DNA from: DASUAS01 sp963756895
GTDB lineage: Bacteria; Actinomycetota; Acidimicrobiia; IMCC26256; DASPTH01
NCBI GenBank assembly: GCA_963756895.1
Contig: CAVWPI010000007.1
Coordinates: 372,001-436,000 of the forward strand
DNA: 64,000 nucleotides
Reading direction: 5' to 3'
How positions within the stretch are numbered: position 1 is the stretch's first letter; every line of letters starts with the position of its first letter. Shown here in pieces: positions 25,821 through 35,600 of this stretch. A program made the position numbers and the translations under genes. The notes below the pieces were generated by a model. It had not been told where the DNA came from. It did not search any database and saw only the letters and a program-made list of their open reading frames with translations.

Positions 25821-26759
25821 TCAGTTTGCGAGCACCGCCGGGGTCGCACCCGGCGTGTCGACGCCGCCGACTCCGACGACCCGGGCACCTTCGATCCCCA
25901 GGATGTTCGGGAGCCCCTCGGCGACCTCTTCCACCGTGGGGCGGTCGCCGCTGAGCGTCAGGCCCGCGGTCTCGAGCACGACGATCCGCTCGACCGAACC
26001 ACCACCCACGGCGAACACCTCGCCGTTGAACGGCACCCCCTCGCTGGCGAGGTACGTGACGACCGGCGCGACCTGCTCGGGCGGCATCCCGGGCATGATC
26101 GGCGGCAGCGTCTCCTCGGGGACATCCATCAGGATCGACATCGCGTTCGCGTTCGCCATGCGCGTCGAGCCCCGCGGCATGATCCCGTTCACCTGGATGC
26201 CGGTGCCGGGCGCATCCGCTGCCATGTTGCGGATGAGCGAGAAGCATGCTCCCTTGGCCGCGCCATAGCTCGTGAGCTTCGGCATGCCGAACACCGACTC
26301 CGACGTCACGTTGACGAAGCGCCCGTAGCCGGCCTCGACCATGTGGGGCCATGCAGCCTTCGAGACGAAGAGCGAGCCGTAGAAGTGCACGTTGATCATG
26401 GCGCGGAACTGGTCGAGCGACAGGTCGGCGAACGCGCCAGGGTCGCTGATGCCAGCGTTGTTGACGACGATGTCGAGCTTCCCGAAGTTGCCGACGGCGA
26501 CATCGATGATGCCAGCTGCCTCGTCGGCGTCAGAGACGTCGGCGTAGCACGCAACCGCCTCGCCGCCGTCCGCCTCGATCTCCTTGACCACGTCGTCCGC
26601 GGGTCCCTGCGAGCGACCGGTGCCGTCGAGTTCGCCGCCGAAGTCGGCGACCACGACCTTCGCGCCCCGCTTCGCCAGGAGCAGCGAATGCTCCCGACCC
26701 ATGCCGCGCGCGCCGCCCGTGACGACGGCAACACGTCCGTCGAAGCGAATCTCGTCCAT
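25821..26759 (-). CDS. Short-chain dehydrogenase/reductase
   Basis: A 312-residue SDR with VVTGGARGMGREHSLLLAKR, NNAGISDPGAFADL, VNVTSESVFGMPKL and the catalytic motif SYGAAKGACF. The GREHSLLLA run after the glycine motif is shared with the SDR at 4149-5051, so these belong to the same hydroxyacyl-CoA/steroid dehydrogenase-like branch. The C-terminal tail beyond the Rossmann fold (GDRPTVEEVAEGLPNI) is extra. The ATG at 26759 follows AGGGGAGAGAAAC. It lies downstream of the P450 gene on the same strand (146 bp), possibly as its redox partner step on a hydroxylated product. Confidence 0.88.
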   Translation of the reverse strand: MDEIRFDGRVAVVTGGARGMGREHSLLLAKRGAKVVVADFGGELDGTGRSQGPADDVVKEIEADGGEAVACYADVSDADEAAGIIDVAVGNFGKLDIVVNNAGISDPGAFADLSLDQFRAMINVHFYGSLFVSKAAWPHMVEAGYGRFVNVTSESVFGMPKLTSYGAAKGACFSLIRNMAADAPGTGIQVNGIMPRGSTRMANANAMSILMDVPEETLPPIMPGMPPEQVAPVVTYLASEGVPFNGEVFAVGGGSVERIVVLETAGLTLSGDRPTVEEVAEGLPNILGIEGARVVGVGGVDTPGATPAVLAN

Positions 26760-26904
26760 GTTTCTCTCCCCTTCTGGTGCTGTCATGCAGGTGGCACCTA
26801 GCCACCCGTCAAGGTCGATGTGGGTCTGGTCAGCGCGCGCCGAACATTCGGCGAGCGAGAGCGCCGTGTGCGGCGTTCCCCTCCGCGGCGGAGACGCTCG
26901 TGGA

Positions 26905-28093
26905 CTAGGCGCTCGGAATGACGACCGGGAGCTTCTCCCAGCTTCGCAACGGCGGACTCACCTCGAACACCGCGTTGTCGGTGTCGATGTCCCACACGGG
27001 ATAGCGCTTGAGGACCTCTTCCATCACGATCCGCGCTTCGATCCGGGCAAGGTTCGCACCGAGGCAGTAGTGGGTGCCGAAGCTGAGCGACATGTTCGTC
27101 GCGTTGCGCGTGATGTCGAAGACGTCTGGCTCGTCGTAGTGGCGTTCGTCGCGGTTCGCCGCCGCGAGCACCGCGGCGATCGCGCTCCCCGCCGGCACCA
27201 CCCCGCCATGGATCTCGAAGTCCTCGGTGACGTACCTCGCGGCCTCGATAGCAGGCGGCTCGTAGCGGAGGGCCTCCTCGACCGCACCACCAACGAGATT
27301 GAGGTTCTCGACGACCATGCGCCGCTGGTCGGGGTGCTCGGCGAGCAGCTGACCGCAGTACGTGATCAGGCGGCCCGTCGTCTCGTTTCCGGCCGCAGCG
27401 AGGACGTTGACGAACATCAGGAGCTCGTCGAGCGTCATCGTGCGCATCTCGCCGTGCGCGTCCTCGTACTCCGTGGTCAGGAGCTTCGTGACGACGTCGT
27501 TCGAGGGGTTGTCACGGCGCCACGTGACGTAGTCGATGAGGAGACTGGTGTCGAAGAGCCGACCCGGGTTGCGCTCTTCGCTCTCGGCATAGTCGTCCAT
27601 CGCCTCGCGCAGCTCGTCCTGCTGCGTGGACGTGAGGCCGAGGAGCATTCCGATCACCCGCATCGGGACGATCTCGCCGATGTCCTTGGCGAAGTCGAAG
27701 CCCTCGGGCGGCAGCTCGTCGAGGACCTCGATGCAGAACTGACGGATCTGGCCGTCGAGGGCGGCAACATTCTTCGGTGTGAAGAACGCGCGGCGAGAGC
27801 AGCGACCGGTGGATGCCGTGGAAGGGCTCGTCCTCGAAGAGGACGGTTCCAGGTGGAATCTCGATCCCCGACTTGATGAGGTCGATCGTGCCGCCGTACT
27901 TGTTGATGAACGTCTTGTTGTTGGACAGCACGCTGGCGACGTCGTCGAAGCGTGTCACCGCGTAGAAGTCGCGCTCTTCGTTGTAGTAGAGCGGCGCTTC
28001 GTCGCGCATCCGCTTGAACGTCGGATAGGGGTTCCGCATGATCTCGAAGTCGGCGCTGTCGTAGAACACGTCGGACGTTGACACCGTGGACAT
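26905..28093 (-). CDS. Cytochrome P450, one frameshift
   Basis: About 396 residues of a soluble bacterial P450. The I-helix oxygen-activation motif is NVLAAAGNETTGR, the K-helix ExxR is EEALRYEPP, and the heme-ligand cysteine lies in FGTHYCLGANLARIE. One extra C near 27790, between RSLLS and RAFFTPKNVAALDG, splits the frame into 27790-28093 and 26905-27790. The ATG at 28093 follows GGAGGGGGA. An operator-like palindrome is centred about 48 bp upstream and a second lies before the divergent amidohydrolase, so the two genes are probably co-regulated. The CYP family and substrate cannot be assigned by eye; CYP125/142-like steroid enzymes are one possibility. Confidence 0.85.
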
Positions 28094-28133
28094 CTGTGTC
28101 CCCCTCCTACGGTTGGCGGCGCGGCGGCGAGAT

Positions 28134-28149
28134 TAGACCAGTCGGTATA
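28134..28149. promoter_or_regulatory. Operator-like palindrome in the P450 promoter
   Basis: TAGACCAGTCGGTATA, 41 bp upstream of the P450 ATG; 13 of 16 match to the consensus. Confidence 0.5.
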
Positions 28150-28246
28150 TCGCCGTCAACGCGGAATGGCACTCGTCCCGTCGAGTAACTACCTCAATGC
28201 TGAGCGTCTGCCCTGCGCAGTACCGGTTCGGCTTGCTTGACGAGCG

Positions 28247-28262
28247 TAGACCGTTCGGTCAA
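28247..28262. promoter_or_regulatory. Operator-like palindrome in the amidohydrolase promoter
   Basis: TAGACCGTTCGGTCAA, 39 bp upstream of the divergent amidohydrolase ATG. The central TT replaces AT, as in the terminator-loop copy at 6691. Confidence 0.55.
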
Positions 28263-28300
28263 CAATCGCTCTCGGAACTAACGACGCGCGGAGGATACGC

Positions 28301-29651
28301 ATGACGCAGGTAGCTGAGCCCGGCACGACGAACGCGACGACCGACGAACGGCGCGTGATGGTCTTTTCGTCCGACAACCACGTCGGCCCCCGCCTGAAGG
28401 AGGACCTCCGGCAGTACTGCCCCGAGAAATACCTGTCCGACTTCGACGATTACGCGAACTCGCCCGTCGGCGACGCGGTGCGCAACCGCGTGATCAACGA
28501 GCCCGCGTACTCCGACGCGTACATCCACGGGCGGGAGCGCAACCTCGCCACCGCAGGGCACTACGACCCGACCGCCTTCGTGCGCGACCTGGACCACGAA
28601 GGGATCTCGGGCGCAGCCATCTTCCACCAGAGTCTCAACGGGCAGCCCTTCCCGCTGGACGTCACGAACTCGTTCGGCCAAGGGATCCCGAGCGCCGAGA
28701 CGCGAGAGATCGCCGGGGTGGGGCGACAGATCTACAACCGCTGGCTCGCCGACTTCTGCTCGGTCGCGCCCGAGCGCATGGTGGGCCTGGCCCAGCTCCC
28801 GTTCTGGGACATCGACGCCGCCATCGCCGAGCTCGAGTGGTGCGCCGACCACGGTCTCAACGGCGTCAACTTCCCCGCGCCGGGCACGTCCGGCATGGTG
28901 CAGCCATCCGATGAAGCGATGGATCCGTTCTTCAGCGCGGCGGCAACGCTGGGGATGACGCTGACCACCCACATTGGCGCCGCACCGCCTCAGCCCGAAG
29001 GACCGCGTGCGGGCCTGGAGCAGGGCCTCACCAACATGAGCTTCGGCCTGGTCGACACGCTCGCCTGGGGCCTGCGGACCGCCTACATGCTGTGCATGTT
29101 CGGCGTGTTCGAGAAGCACCCGGACTTGAAGCTCGTGATCACGGAGATCCCCGGGGTGTCGTGGAGTGGCATGGTGCGCAACATGGACTCCGTGCACTTC
29201 ACCCCGGTCCGCAGCCAGGGACGGGAGGTGCTCCCCCGTCCGCCGAGCGAGTACCTGGCTTCCAACGTCTGGCTGGGGAGCAGCTTCCAGTCGCGCCAGG
29301 AGGCGATCGACGCAATCGAGTGCGGTGCTGCTGACCGATTCATCTGGGGATCGGACTACCCACACCCCGAGGGGACGTTCAGCTACACGGAGGATCCCGC
29401 CCGCGGGGCCATGTCGCCGATCGCCCTCGCCTCGACGTACCACGATCTGCCGCACGACGCGATCAGGATGATGGCGGGCGAGAACGCATTGAGGGCGTAC
29501 CCCCGCGTCGACGGCGCTGCACTCGCGCAGGTTGCGGAGCAGCGTGGGAATGACGATCGAAGAGATCGCCACCGAGCCCGACCTGGCGCTGCACCCGTTC
29601 ATCGAGGACACCGGCACCTTGGCCTTCCGCACCTACGGTGCCTGGTCGTAA
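28301..29651 (+). CDS. Amidohydrolase-2 family protein, frameshift near the C terminus
   Basis: About 450 residues. The N-terminal metal region reads MVFSSDNHVGPRLKEDL, barrel landmarks are EGISGAAIFHQSLNG, GMTLTTHIGAAPPQP and LKLVITEIPGVSW, and the terminal aspartate motif is FIWGSDYPHPEGTF. One extra base near 29542 throws the last 35 residues out of frame; corrected, the tail reads MTIEEIATEPDLALHPF and ends TYGAWS at TAA 29649-29651. The uncorrected frame runs to 29674. It diverges from the P450 gene across a 207-bp region with two operator-like sites. It probably acts on a ring-cleavage or side-chain product, but the substrate is unknown. Confidence 0.85.
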
Positions 29652-29672
29652 ACCAGCGCGATCGCCGGTATT

Positions 29673-29705
29673 GAACGGGCCGGAGCCCTCGAGCTCCGGC
29701 CGTTC
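29673..29705. terminator. Hairpin between convergent genes
   Basis: GAACGGGCCGGAGC (29673-29686) pairs with GCTCCGGCCGTTC (29693-29705) with one bulged G and a 6-base loop. It stands between the plus-strand amidohydrolase and the minus-strand aldolase-like gene and overlaps the latter's stop codon, so it can serve both. Confidence 0.6.
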
Positions 29706-30483
29706 AGTGCTCGACGAGCAGCGAACCGGGAAGTCCGAGTTCCTCGAGCAGGAGTTGGTAGGCCAGCCAGCCCATGTAATGGGACCCGCTGACCTTTCCG
29801 GTCGCGCGGGCGACGTCCGGCGGGATCGTCGTGGGCGTGCCGGCGGCTGCCGCGAGCAGCTGGATGCGGCACGACCGCTCCATGGCCACGAGCCACCAGG
29901 CCGCCTCGTCGACGCTCGTCCCCACCGTGATCAGGCCGTGGTTCTGATGGATCAGCGCCTTGCCGTCGCCGAAGGCACGCCCAAGCCGGTCGCCGTAGTC
30001 GGCGTCGAGGACGACCCCGTCGTACTCGGCGAAGACCACGTGGTCGTCGTAGAACGCGCACGCGTCCTGCGTGATCGGGTCGAGCAGCCGTCCGAGGCTG
30101 GAGAACGTCGTGCCGTGGAGCGCGTGCGCGTGCGCGGCCGCCACCACATCGGGGCGGGCCCGATGGATCGCCGAGTGGATCGCGAAGGCCGGGCGGCTGA
30201 GCAGGCCGTCGCCCGACACGACGCGACCGTCGCCGTCCACGAGCAGGAGATCGTCGCGCGTGATCCGGGCGAAGCTGATCCCGAGGCGGTTCACCCAGAA
30301 CAGCTCGGGCTGCGCGGGATCGCGCACGGTGACGTGACCGGCGCCGGCGTGGGTGAAGCCGAGCGCACTGAAGGCGCGGAACACGGAGACGAGGCGATGG
30401 AGACGGAACTCGCGCTCGTCGTCGGCCGACTCGAACACCGGCGGCCTCGGTAGGCCTCGCGACTTGTCTCGAACTTTGGTCAC
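29704..30483 (-). CDS. Class II aldolase/adducin-family protein
   Basis: A 259-residue protein of the class II aldolase/adducin fold. The zinc-site motif of this family is visible as AAAHAHALHGTTFSSL with a later histidine in LIHQNHGLITVGTSV, and the N-terminal strand reads GFTHAGAGHVTVRDP. Members are fuculose-phosphate-type aldolases, ribulose-5-phosphate epimerases or decarboxylases. The substrate here is unknown. I chose GTG 30483 because AAAGGGAG is ideally spaced upstream; GTG 30498 is the alternative. It diverges from the 30625 amidohydrolase across about 140 bp. Confidence 0.8.
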   Translation of the reverse strand: MTKVRDKSRGLPRPPVFESADDEREFRLHRLVSVFRAFSALGFTHAGAGHVTVRDPAQPELFWVNRLGISFARITRDDLLLVDGDGRVVSGDGLLSRPAFAIHSAIHRARPDVVAAAHAHALHGTTFSSLGRLLDPITQDACAFYDDHVVFAEYDGVVLDADYGDRLGRAFGDGKALIHQNHGLITVGTSVDEAAWWLVAMERSCRIQLLAAAAGTPTTIPPDVARATGKVSGSHYMGWLAYQLLLEELGLPGSLLVEH

Positions 30484-30624
30484 AGGGCTCCCTTTCACTG
30501 GCCGCGCCGACGCGCGGGGCCGCCGTCGGATCCTGGCAAAGGTTCGTTGCGGTGCGTATTCTGAAACCTCTAGACGGTTACTTCAAGTTGCCGAGCGACC
30601 TCCAGCAACGACAGGACAGCTCCG

Positions 30625-31921
30625 ATGACGACAGACGCGCGCTCCGACCGCTACGTGATCATCTCGGCCGACACCCACGCCGGCGCCAGCATCGCCGACT
30701 ACCGCGAGTACCTCACGCGTGACCTGCACGACGAGTTCGACGCGTGGGCCGCTCGATTTCAACGATGCGTGGGGCGAGATCGACACGAACCAGATGGACA
30801 CCGACGACGACGACCTCCGGATCGGGGTCGCGTCGTTCATGTCGCCGTACAACTGGGACAGCGCACGACGTGCCGAGCACCTCGACGCCGACGGCATCGC
30901 CGCCGAGGTGATCTTTCCGAACACGGTGCCGCCCTTCTACCCGTCGTCGATCATCGGTGCGCCCGCGCCGACAACGGCTGAGGAGTACCGGCTGCGCTGG
31001 GCCGGGATCAAGGCGCACAACCGCTGGATGGTCGACTTCTGCAACGAGTGGCCCGGACGTCGCGCCGGACTCGCGCAGGTGTTCTTCGACGATCTCGACG
31101 ACGCGATCGCGGAGGTGCAATGGGCCAAGGAGGCAGGGCTGCGCGGCGTGCTCATCCCCACCGACCACTTCGGGAAGCTCGTGCCCCTGTACGAGTACCG
31201 GCTCGATCCGTTCTGGGCCGCCTGTGCAGAGATGGAGATGCCGGTGCATCGGCACGCCATCGTCGTCAGCAACGCCGAGACGCCGGAGGACGGGCCACAG
31301 GCTCCTGCCATTGCGATGTTCGAGGGCAAGTGGTGGAACTACCGCGGCTTCGCGCACCTGGCGCTGGGCGGTGTGTTCCAGCGCCATCCCGAGCTCAAGT
31401 TCGTCTTCACCGAGACCTTGAACACCTGGGTTCCGCGCATCCTCCGCGAGGCGGACGAGTTCTGCCACGACTCGATGCGACCCCAGTCCATGCTGTACCC
31501 ATTCACGCACAATGCCGTCACCAAGCTCGACATGTTGCCGAGCGAGTACTGGCATCGCAACTGCTGGCTCGGAGCGTCACAGCTGGTGAAGCGGGTCGTC
31601 GACAGCCGCGACGTGATCGGTGTGGACCGCATCATGTGGGGCGCCGACTACCCGCACCACGAGGGAACATGGCCCCACAGCGAGATCGCGCTGCGCTTGA
31701 ACTTCTCCGAAGTCTCGGAGGCCGAAGTCCGCAAGATGACCTCGGAGGTCGCAGCCAACCTCTACAACTTCGATCTGCCGTTCCTGCAGACCGTCGCGGA
31801 CAGGATCGGGCCGACCGTAGAGCGCATCGCAACGCCGGTGTCCGCCGACGAGGTGCCTCGGCGCACGATGTGCCACACGTTCGTCGAAGCGGAGCACGCG
31901 TTGTCAGCCACCTCGGCGTGA
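30625..31921 (+). CDS. Amidohydrolase-2 family protein, frameshift near residue 43
   Basis: About 432 residues. The N terminus RYVIISADTHAGASIADYRE carries the metal motif ADTHAG. Near 30750 the frame shifts and continues LDFNDAWGEIDTNQMD, GIAAEVIFPNTVPPFYPSS, EMEMPVHRHAIVVSN, LKFVFTETLNTWVPRI and IMWGADYPHHEGTWPHSEIA. These are the standard Amidohydrolase_2 landmarks with the final aspartate in GADYPH. The ATG at 30625 is the only good start. It is upstream of, and convergent with, the TIM-barrel gene. Its product may use a hydrolysed CoA ester or ring-cleavage acid; nothing in the sequence decides this. Confidence 0.85.
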
Positions 31922-31937
31922 CGGCCCTGGCGTTCGA

Positions 31938-32759
31938 TCACGCTCCCCAGCGCCGGAGCCTCTCCGAGATCCACTCGAGTCCTCGAGCGATCGCGTCGGG
32001 ATAGCCCTCTTCTTCGATCCGCGGGCCGACGACCTCCAGCTCGAACGGTCCTGCGTAGCCTGCGTCGAGAAGTGTGCCGAGAAGCCACTCGACCGGCATG
32101 TCGCCGTCACCCGGCACCCGACGGTTCAACCGGGCACCGTCGCCGACCGCGAAGTCGTTCACTTGCACGACTGCGAACCGGTGGACGTGCTCTCGAAACG
32201 TACGTCTGAGATGGCAGTCGTACCAGCAATTCTGGAGCTCGACGCACACCCCGACCTCGGCTCGGTGGGAGAGCTCGACCGCGTCGTCGAGGGAGTGCAC
32301 GAATCCGAGATCGCGTGTCGACGTGCTGCTGGTCTCGATCGCCAGGGTCACGCCACACTCGCGCGCGTACGAGACCACGGGCGCAAGGGCATCGACGAGC
32401 AGCTCGAAGGCGTCGTCACTCGGCATGCGCGACGGCGCGGGCCCGGAGACGAAGTAGCACGGCGCGTCGTCGAGCGCCGCGGCGATGTCGATCGACGGGC
32501 GCAGGGCATCGAGCGCGCCCGTCGGGCCTGCGTCAACGAGTGGAACGCGTACCGTGGCTGCGAGCACGCTCGACGTCTGCAGCCCGGCGGTGAGGATCCG
32601 TTCGACCCCGCGCTCGGGCTCGTCGATCAGCTTGTGGGCCGTGACGCCAATCAGCGAGATGCCGGCGTTCGCGTAGAACTCGAGGTCCTCGGCGAGCGTC
32701 CAGCGCACTGACGACATCTGGCTGGCCGACACTCGGGGGTGGTACGTGCTGGACGGCAT
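31938..32759 (-). CDS. Sugar phosphate isomerase/epimerase-like TIM-barrel protein
   Basis: A 273-residue AP-endonuclease-2 fold protein. Characteristic segments are TLAEDLEFYANAGISLIGV, VTLAIETSSTSTRDLGFVHS (metal glutamate), VGVCVELQNCWYD, RFAVVQVNDFAVG and FELEVVGPRIEEEGYPDAI (second metal glutamate). Members isomerise sugars or inosose or cleave related substrates with a divalent metal. The ATG at 32759 gives the N-terminal strand HPRVSASQMSSVRW, expected for the fold. It lies 19 bp after the VOC gene in a minus-strand operon with a broken enoyl-CoA hydratase. Confidence 0.8.
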   Translation of the reverse strand: MPSSTYHPRVSASQMSSVRWTLAEDLEFYANAGISLIGVTAHKLIDEPERGVERILTAGLQTSSVLAATVRVPLVDAGPTGALDALRPSIDIAAALDDAPCYFVSGPAPSRMPSDDAFELLVDALAPVVSYARECGVTLAIETSSTSTRDLGFVHSLDDAVELSHRAEVGVCVELQNCWYDCHLRRTFREHVHRFAVVQVNDFAVGDGARLNRRVPGDGDMPVEWLLGTLLDAGYAGPFELEVVGPRIEEEGYPDAIARGLEWISERLRRWGA

Positions 32760-32778
32760 CGGGACCGAGTCTGGCGCG

Positions 32779-33267
32779 TCAGAAGGAGGTCGTGAGCGGC
32801 GCGTCGAATCCGCGGCCCTTACCGAGCATGCGCGGGCCCATCGTCGCGGAGCCGGCGGCGTCGATGATCTCGACGCGGAAGCCCAGCTCGTCGTGGTGGT
32901 ATGACCACCCGAGAACACCCGAGCCGTCGAGGCCGTGCGCACCCATCGGGCACGCCGTTGCTGCGAGGTGCGCGCTGCTCGCCTGCATGTCGTCGACCAG
33001 ATAGCCGATGTGGTGCAGGTTCGATGTGGCGTTGCACTCCCACGGCGAGCCCGGTCGCCCCTCGACCAACTCCAGGTGGGGCGCTCCGAGCGAGTAACAG
33101 AGCGTGAAGTCGTCGACGACGGCCTCGGTGAGGTCGGCGCGCCGGTACGGGAACGGGAACCGCCGCACCGGACCCCATTCGACGCCGAGCAGCTGCATGA
33201 GGTGCTCGCGCGCCGTGTCGATCTGCGGCACGACGATGCAGACGTGGAAGAGCTCCGAACGTTGCAC
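32779..33267 (-). CDS. VOC-family (glyoxalase/dioxygenase fold) protein
   Basis: A 162-residue protein of the vicinal-oxygen-chelate superfamily. The first module starts LFHVCIVVPQIDTAREHLMQ and the second NLHHIGYLVDDMQASSAHLA, each supplying one likely metal histidine, with a C-terminal glutamate in LGFRVEIIDAAG. Two modules in one chain form one metal site. The GTG at 33267 is 2 bp beyond the ECH remnant stop, so it is translationally coupled. Members include methylmalonyl-CoA epimerase and ring-cleavage dioxygenases; an epimerase-like role would fit the acyl-CoA setting but is not demonstrated. Confidence 0.8.
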   Translation of the reverse strand: MQRSELFHVCIVVPQIDTAREHLMQLLGVEWGPVRRFPFPYRRADLTEAVVDDFTLCYSLGAPHLELVEGRPGSPWECNATSNLHHIGYLVDDMQASSAHLAATACPMGAHGLDGSGVLGWSYHHDELGFRVEIIDAAGSATMGPRMLGKGRGFDAPLTTSF

Positions 33268-33269
33268 GG

Positions 33270-33614
33270 CTACGTGGGCTCGGGAAGGTCGACGTGCGCC
33301 CCGCTCATCGCGAAGGCCTGCTTCGTGCCGTGCTCCACGCGTGTCTTGACGAAGTTGAACTCTGAGCGCTCTTCGCACCGTCGCCGTACCACGCGTAGGC
33401 GTTGTTTCATGTCGCTGCCGGCGCTGAAGACACCGCCGGCACCGCGGAGGTGCACCACTTTCACATCGCCGTCGTCGGCGAGCTCATCGAGATACGCGCG
33501 CATCTCGCGACGCAACACCGGGCTGTAGGAGTTTCCGCGTTGCGGGTTGTCGATGGTGATGCGGGCGACGCCCGTCTCGTCATCGTGGCTCACGAGTACA
33601 CGACCCTCGCTCAC
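33270..33614 (-). pseudogene. Enoyl-CoA hydratase with the central part deleted
   Basis: 115 residues against a usual 260. The N-terminal half of a crotonase is intact: ETGVARITIDNPQRGNSYSP and the oxyanion segment RGAGGVFSAGSDMKQ. It then jumps, near 33390, to FNFVKTRVEHGTKQAFAMSG, which resembles a C-terminal crotonase tail. The second oxyanion strand and catalytic glutamates are gone, so it should be inactive. GTG 33614 follows GAAGGGA. It heads the operon with the VOC and TIM-barrel genes and diverges from the FadE operon. Confidence 0.65.
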
Positions 33615-33759
33615 ATCGGTCCCTTCGTCGTCGATCCGCGGCTGGCATTGCAACGCCCGCGGTCCGTACGGTAGTAACTCCTTAGTATCTAGATGTATTG
33701 GTTGGCAAGACCGCGATGACGCGCGATGCGCGCGTGCTCACAGGCCGGCTCGGAGGGTC

Positions 33760-34817
33760 ATGGAATTCCGTCTCGACGAAGCGCAGGTCAGCTTGCAAGA
33801 GACGGTGGCCCGGCTCTGCCGCGCCTGGTTCCCGCTCGACGCACTCGCGGCGCGGGAGGGACTACCGATCGATCCGGCCGCCTGGCGCGAGCTGGCCGAC
33901 CTCGGGGTCTTCGGCATGTTGCAGCCCGAGGCGGCCGGCGGCATCGGCCTCACCACCGTCGACGCCGTCATCGTGTTGGAGCAGTTGGGGAGCCATCTGG
34001 GACCCGGCCCACTGGTCTGGACCCTGCTCGCGGCGCCACTGGTGGAGGGCGCGGCCGCCGGAGCGACACGCGCGTCGGCGGAGTAGAAGCACGCGAGGTG
34101 ATCGACGGGACCGTCGTGGTCGAGCATGCCGGCGAGATCGACGTGCTCCTGGTGATCGGCGACGAAGGCGTCCGTGCGCATCGCGCCGACGCACTCCCGC
34201 CGCCCACCCCGCTCGACTCACTCGACCCGCTCACGACGTTCGGTCGGGTCACCGGCCTCGGGCCCGGGGAGCAGGTCGGCTCGTCCGCCGACGTGGCGCA
34301 GCTGCGCACCGTGGGGACCCTGTTCACCGCTGCGATGGCGGCGGGGATCAGCGCCCGTGCGCTCGAGATCGCGCGCGACTACGCGCTCGAGCGGCACCAG
34401 TTCGGTGCGCCGATCGGGTCCTTCCAAGCTGTGAAGCACATGCTCGCCGACATGTACGTCCGCAACGTCTCCGCGCAGAGCGCGACCTACGCCGCATCGG
34501 CGGTGCTCCGCGAGCCGGGCGACGACGACGCGCGGCGCGCGGTTGCGGGCGCCAAGCTGCTCGCTGCAGACGCGGCCGTGGTGAACGCCAGCAGCGCCAT
34601 CCAGGTGCTGGGCGGCATGGGGTTCACGTGGGACATGTTGCCCAACTACCTGCTCAAGCGGGCGTGGGTGCTGGAGACCGAGTTCGGCGAGAGCCAGGAA
34701 CACGCGCGCGTTCCTCGGTTCCACGCTGGCATCCACTCGCGCCTGAAGCAGGAGAACCCATGGAATTCGACACGATCCGGTACGAGGTCGACGGTCGCAT
34801 CGCCACGATCACGCTGA
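33760..34817 (+). CDS. Acyl-CoA dehydrogenase (short FadE type), one frameshift
   Basis: About 330-350 residues of a shortened acyl-CoA dehydrogenase. The first frame (33760 to about 34060) gives MEFRLDEAQVSLQETVARLC and LGVFGMLQPEAAGGIGLT. After a shift near 34060 the second gives GTLFTAAMAAGISARALEIA, YALERHQFGAPIGSFQAVKH and SSAIQVLGGMGFTWDMLPNY. The QFGAPIGSFQ and QVLGGMG motifs belong to the C-terminal FAD domain. The flavin-binding middle is short, as in FadE28/FadE34-like alpha subunits of steroid side-chain dehydrogenases, which work as heteromers. The FadE at 35601 could be the partner. It ends in frame overlapping the next gene by up to 58 bp; the true stop is unclear. Confidence 0.75.
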
Positions 34818-35566
34818 ATCGGCCCGACCAGCTCAACGCGATCAACCCGCAGATGACGGCCGATCTCCGGCAGGCGTACGCCGCGGCGGAGGCGGACGAC
34901 GCAGTGTGGACGCTCGTCATCACGGCCATGGGTCGCGCCTTCTGCACCGGCGCCGACGTGGGTGACATCTCCGACGACTTTCGCGTGATCTACGAGGGCG
35001 AGTCCTACCTCGCGACGCTTCCACAGTGGGAGGCACCCCAGGAGGGCACGCCGCCGTTCCGCAACATGACCAAGCCAATCATCGTCGCAGTGAACGGGTT
35101 GTGCTGCGGTGCCGGGCTCGACTGGGTGACGACCGGCGACGTGGTGATCGCGTCCGAGCGTGCGCAGTTCTTCGACCCTCACGTGAGCATCGGGCTGGTG
35201 TCGGCCCGTGAGTCCGTGCGCCTCGCGCGGGTGCTGCCGACGAACATCGCGATGCGCATTGCGATCACCGGCCGCCACGAGCGCATGGGCGCGCAGCGCG
35301 CGTACGAACTCGGGTTGATCTCCGAGGTGGTCGATCACGATGACCTCGTGGAACGCGCCCTCGAGATCGCGGAGCTCGTCAACCGCAACGCTCCACTGGC
35401 GGTGCGCGGTACGCGCCTCGCGATCCGCAAGGGCCTCGACGTGCCACTGCACGAGGCCGAGATCATGGCCGAGGCATTCCGCGAGCGCGTGCTCTACACC
35501 AAGGACGCGCGGGAGGGCCCGGCGGCGTTCCTGGAGAAGCGCGACCCCAACTGGAGCGCGTCGTGA
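34760..35566 (+). CDS. Enoyl-CoA hydratase
   Basis: A 268-residue crotonase. N-terminal strand DGRIATITLNRPDQLNAINP, first oxyanion segment AMGRAFCTGADVGDI, second oxyanion segment VAVNGLCCGAGLDWVTTGDV (with CGAG in place of GGG), and the loop FFDPHVSIGLVSARESVRLA. One of the two usual catalytic glutamates, in the family found soon after the GLVP-like loop, appears as E in SARES. The ATG at 34760 follows AGGAGAACCC. It is the second gene of a FadE, Ech, FadE, CaiB, acyl-CoA synthetase operon and would hydrate the enoyl-CoA made by its neighbours. Confidence 0.9.
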   Translation: MEFDTIRYEVDGRIATITLNRPDQLNAINPQMTADLRQAYAAAEADDAVWTLVITAMGRAFCTGADVGDISDDFRVIYEGESYLATLPQWEAPQEGTPPFRNMTKPIIVAVNGLCCGAGLDWVTTGDVVIASERAQFFDPHVSIGLVSARESVRLARVLPTNIAMRIAITGRHERMGAQRAYELGLISEVVDHDDLVERALEIAELVNRNAPLAVRGTRLAIRKGLDVPLHEAEIMAEAFRERVLYTKDAREGPAAFLEKRDPNWSAS

Positions 35567-35600
35567 CCGCGGTCGACGAGTGGGCGCCGGGAGGCCGTCG

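Noticed and set aside
30566..30583. TCTAGACGGTTACTT as a relative of the ATCTAAACGTTTAGAT palindrome
   Set aside because: Too few matches and no symmetry. Not enough to call a site.
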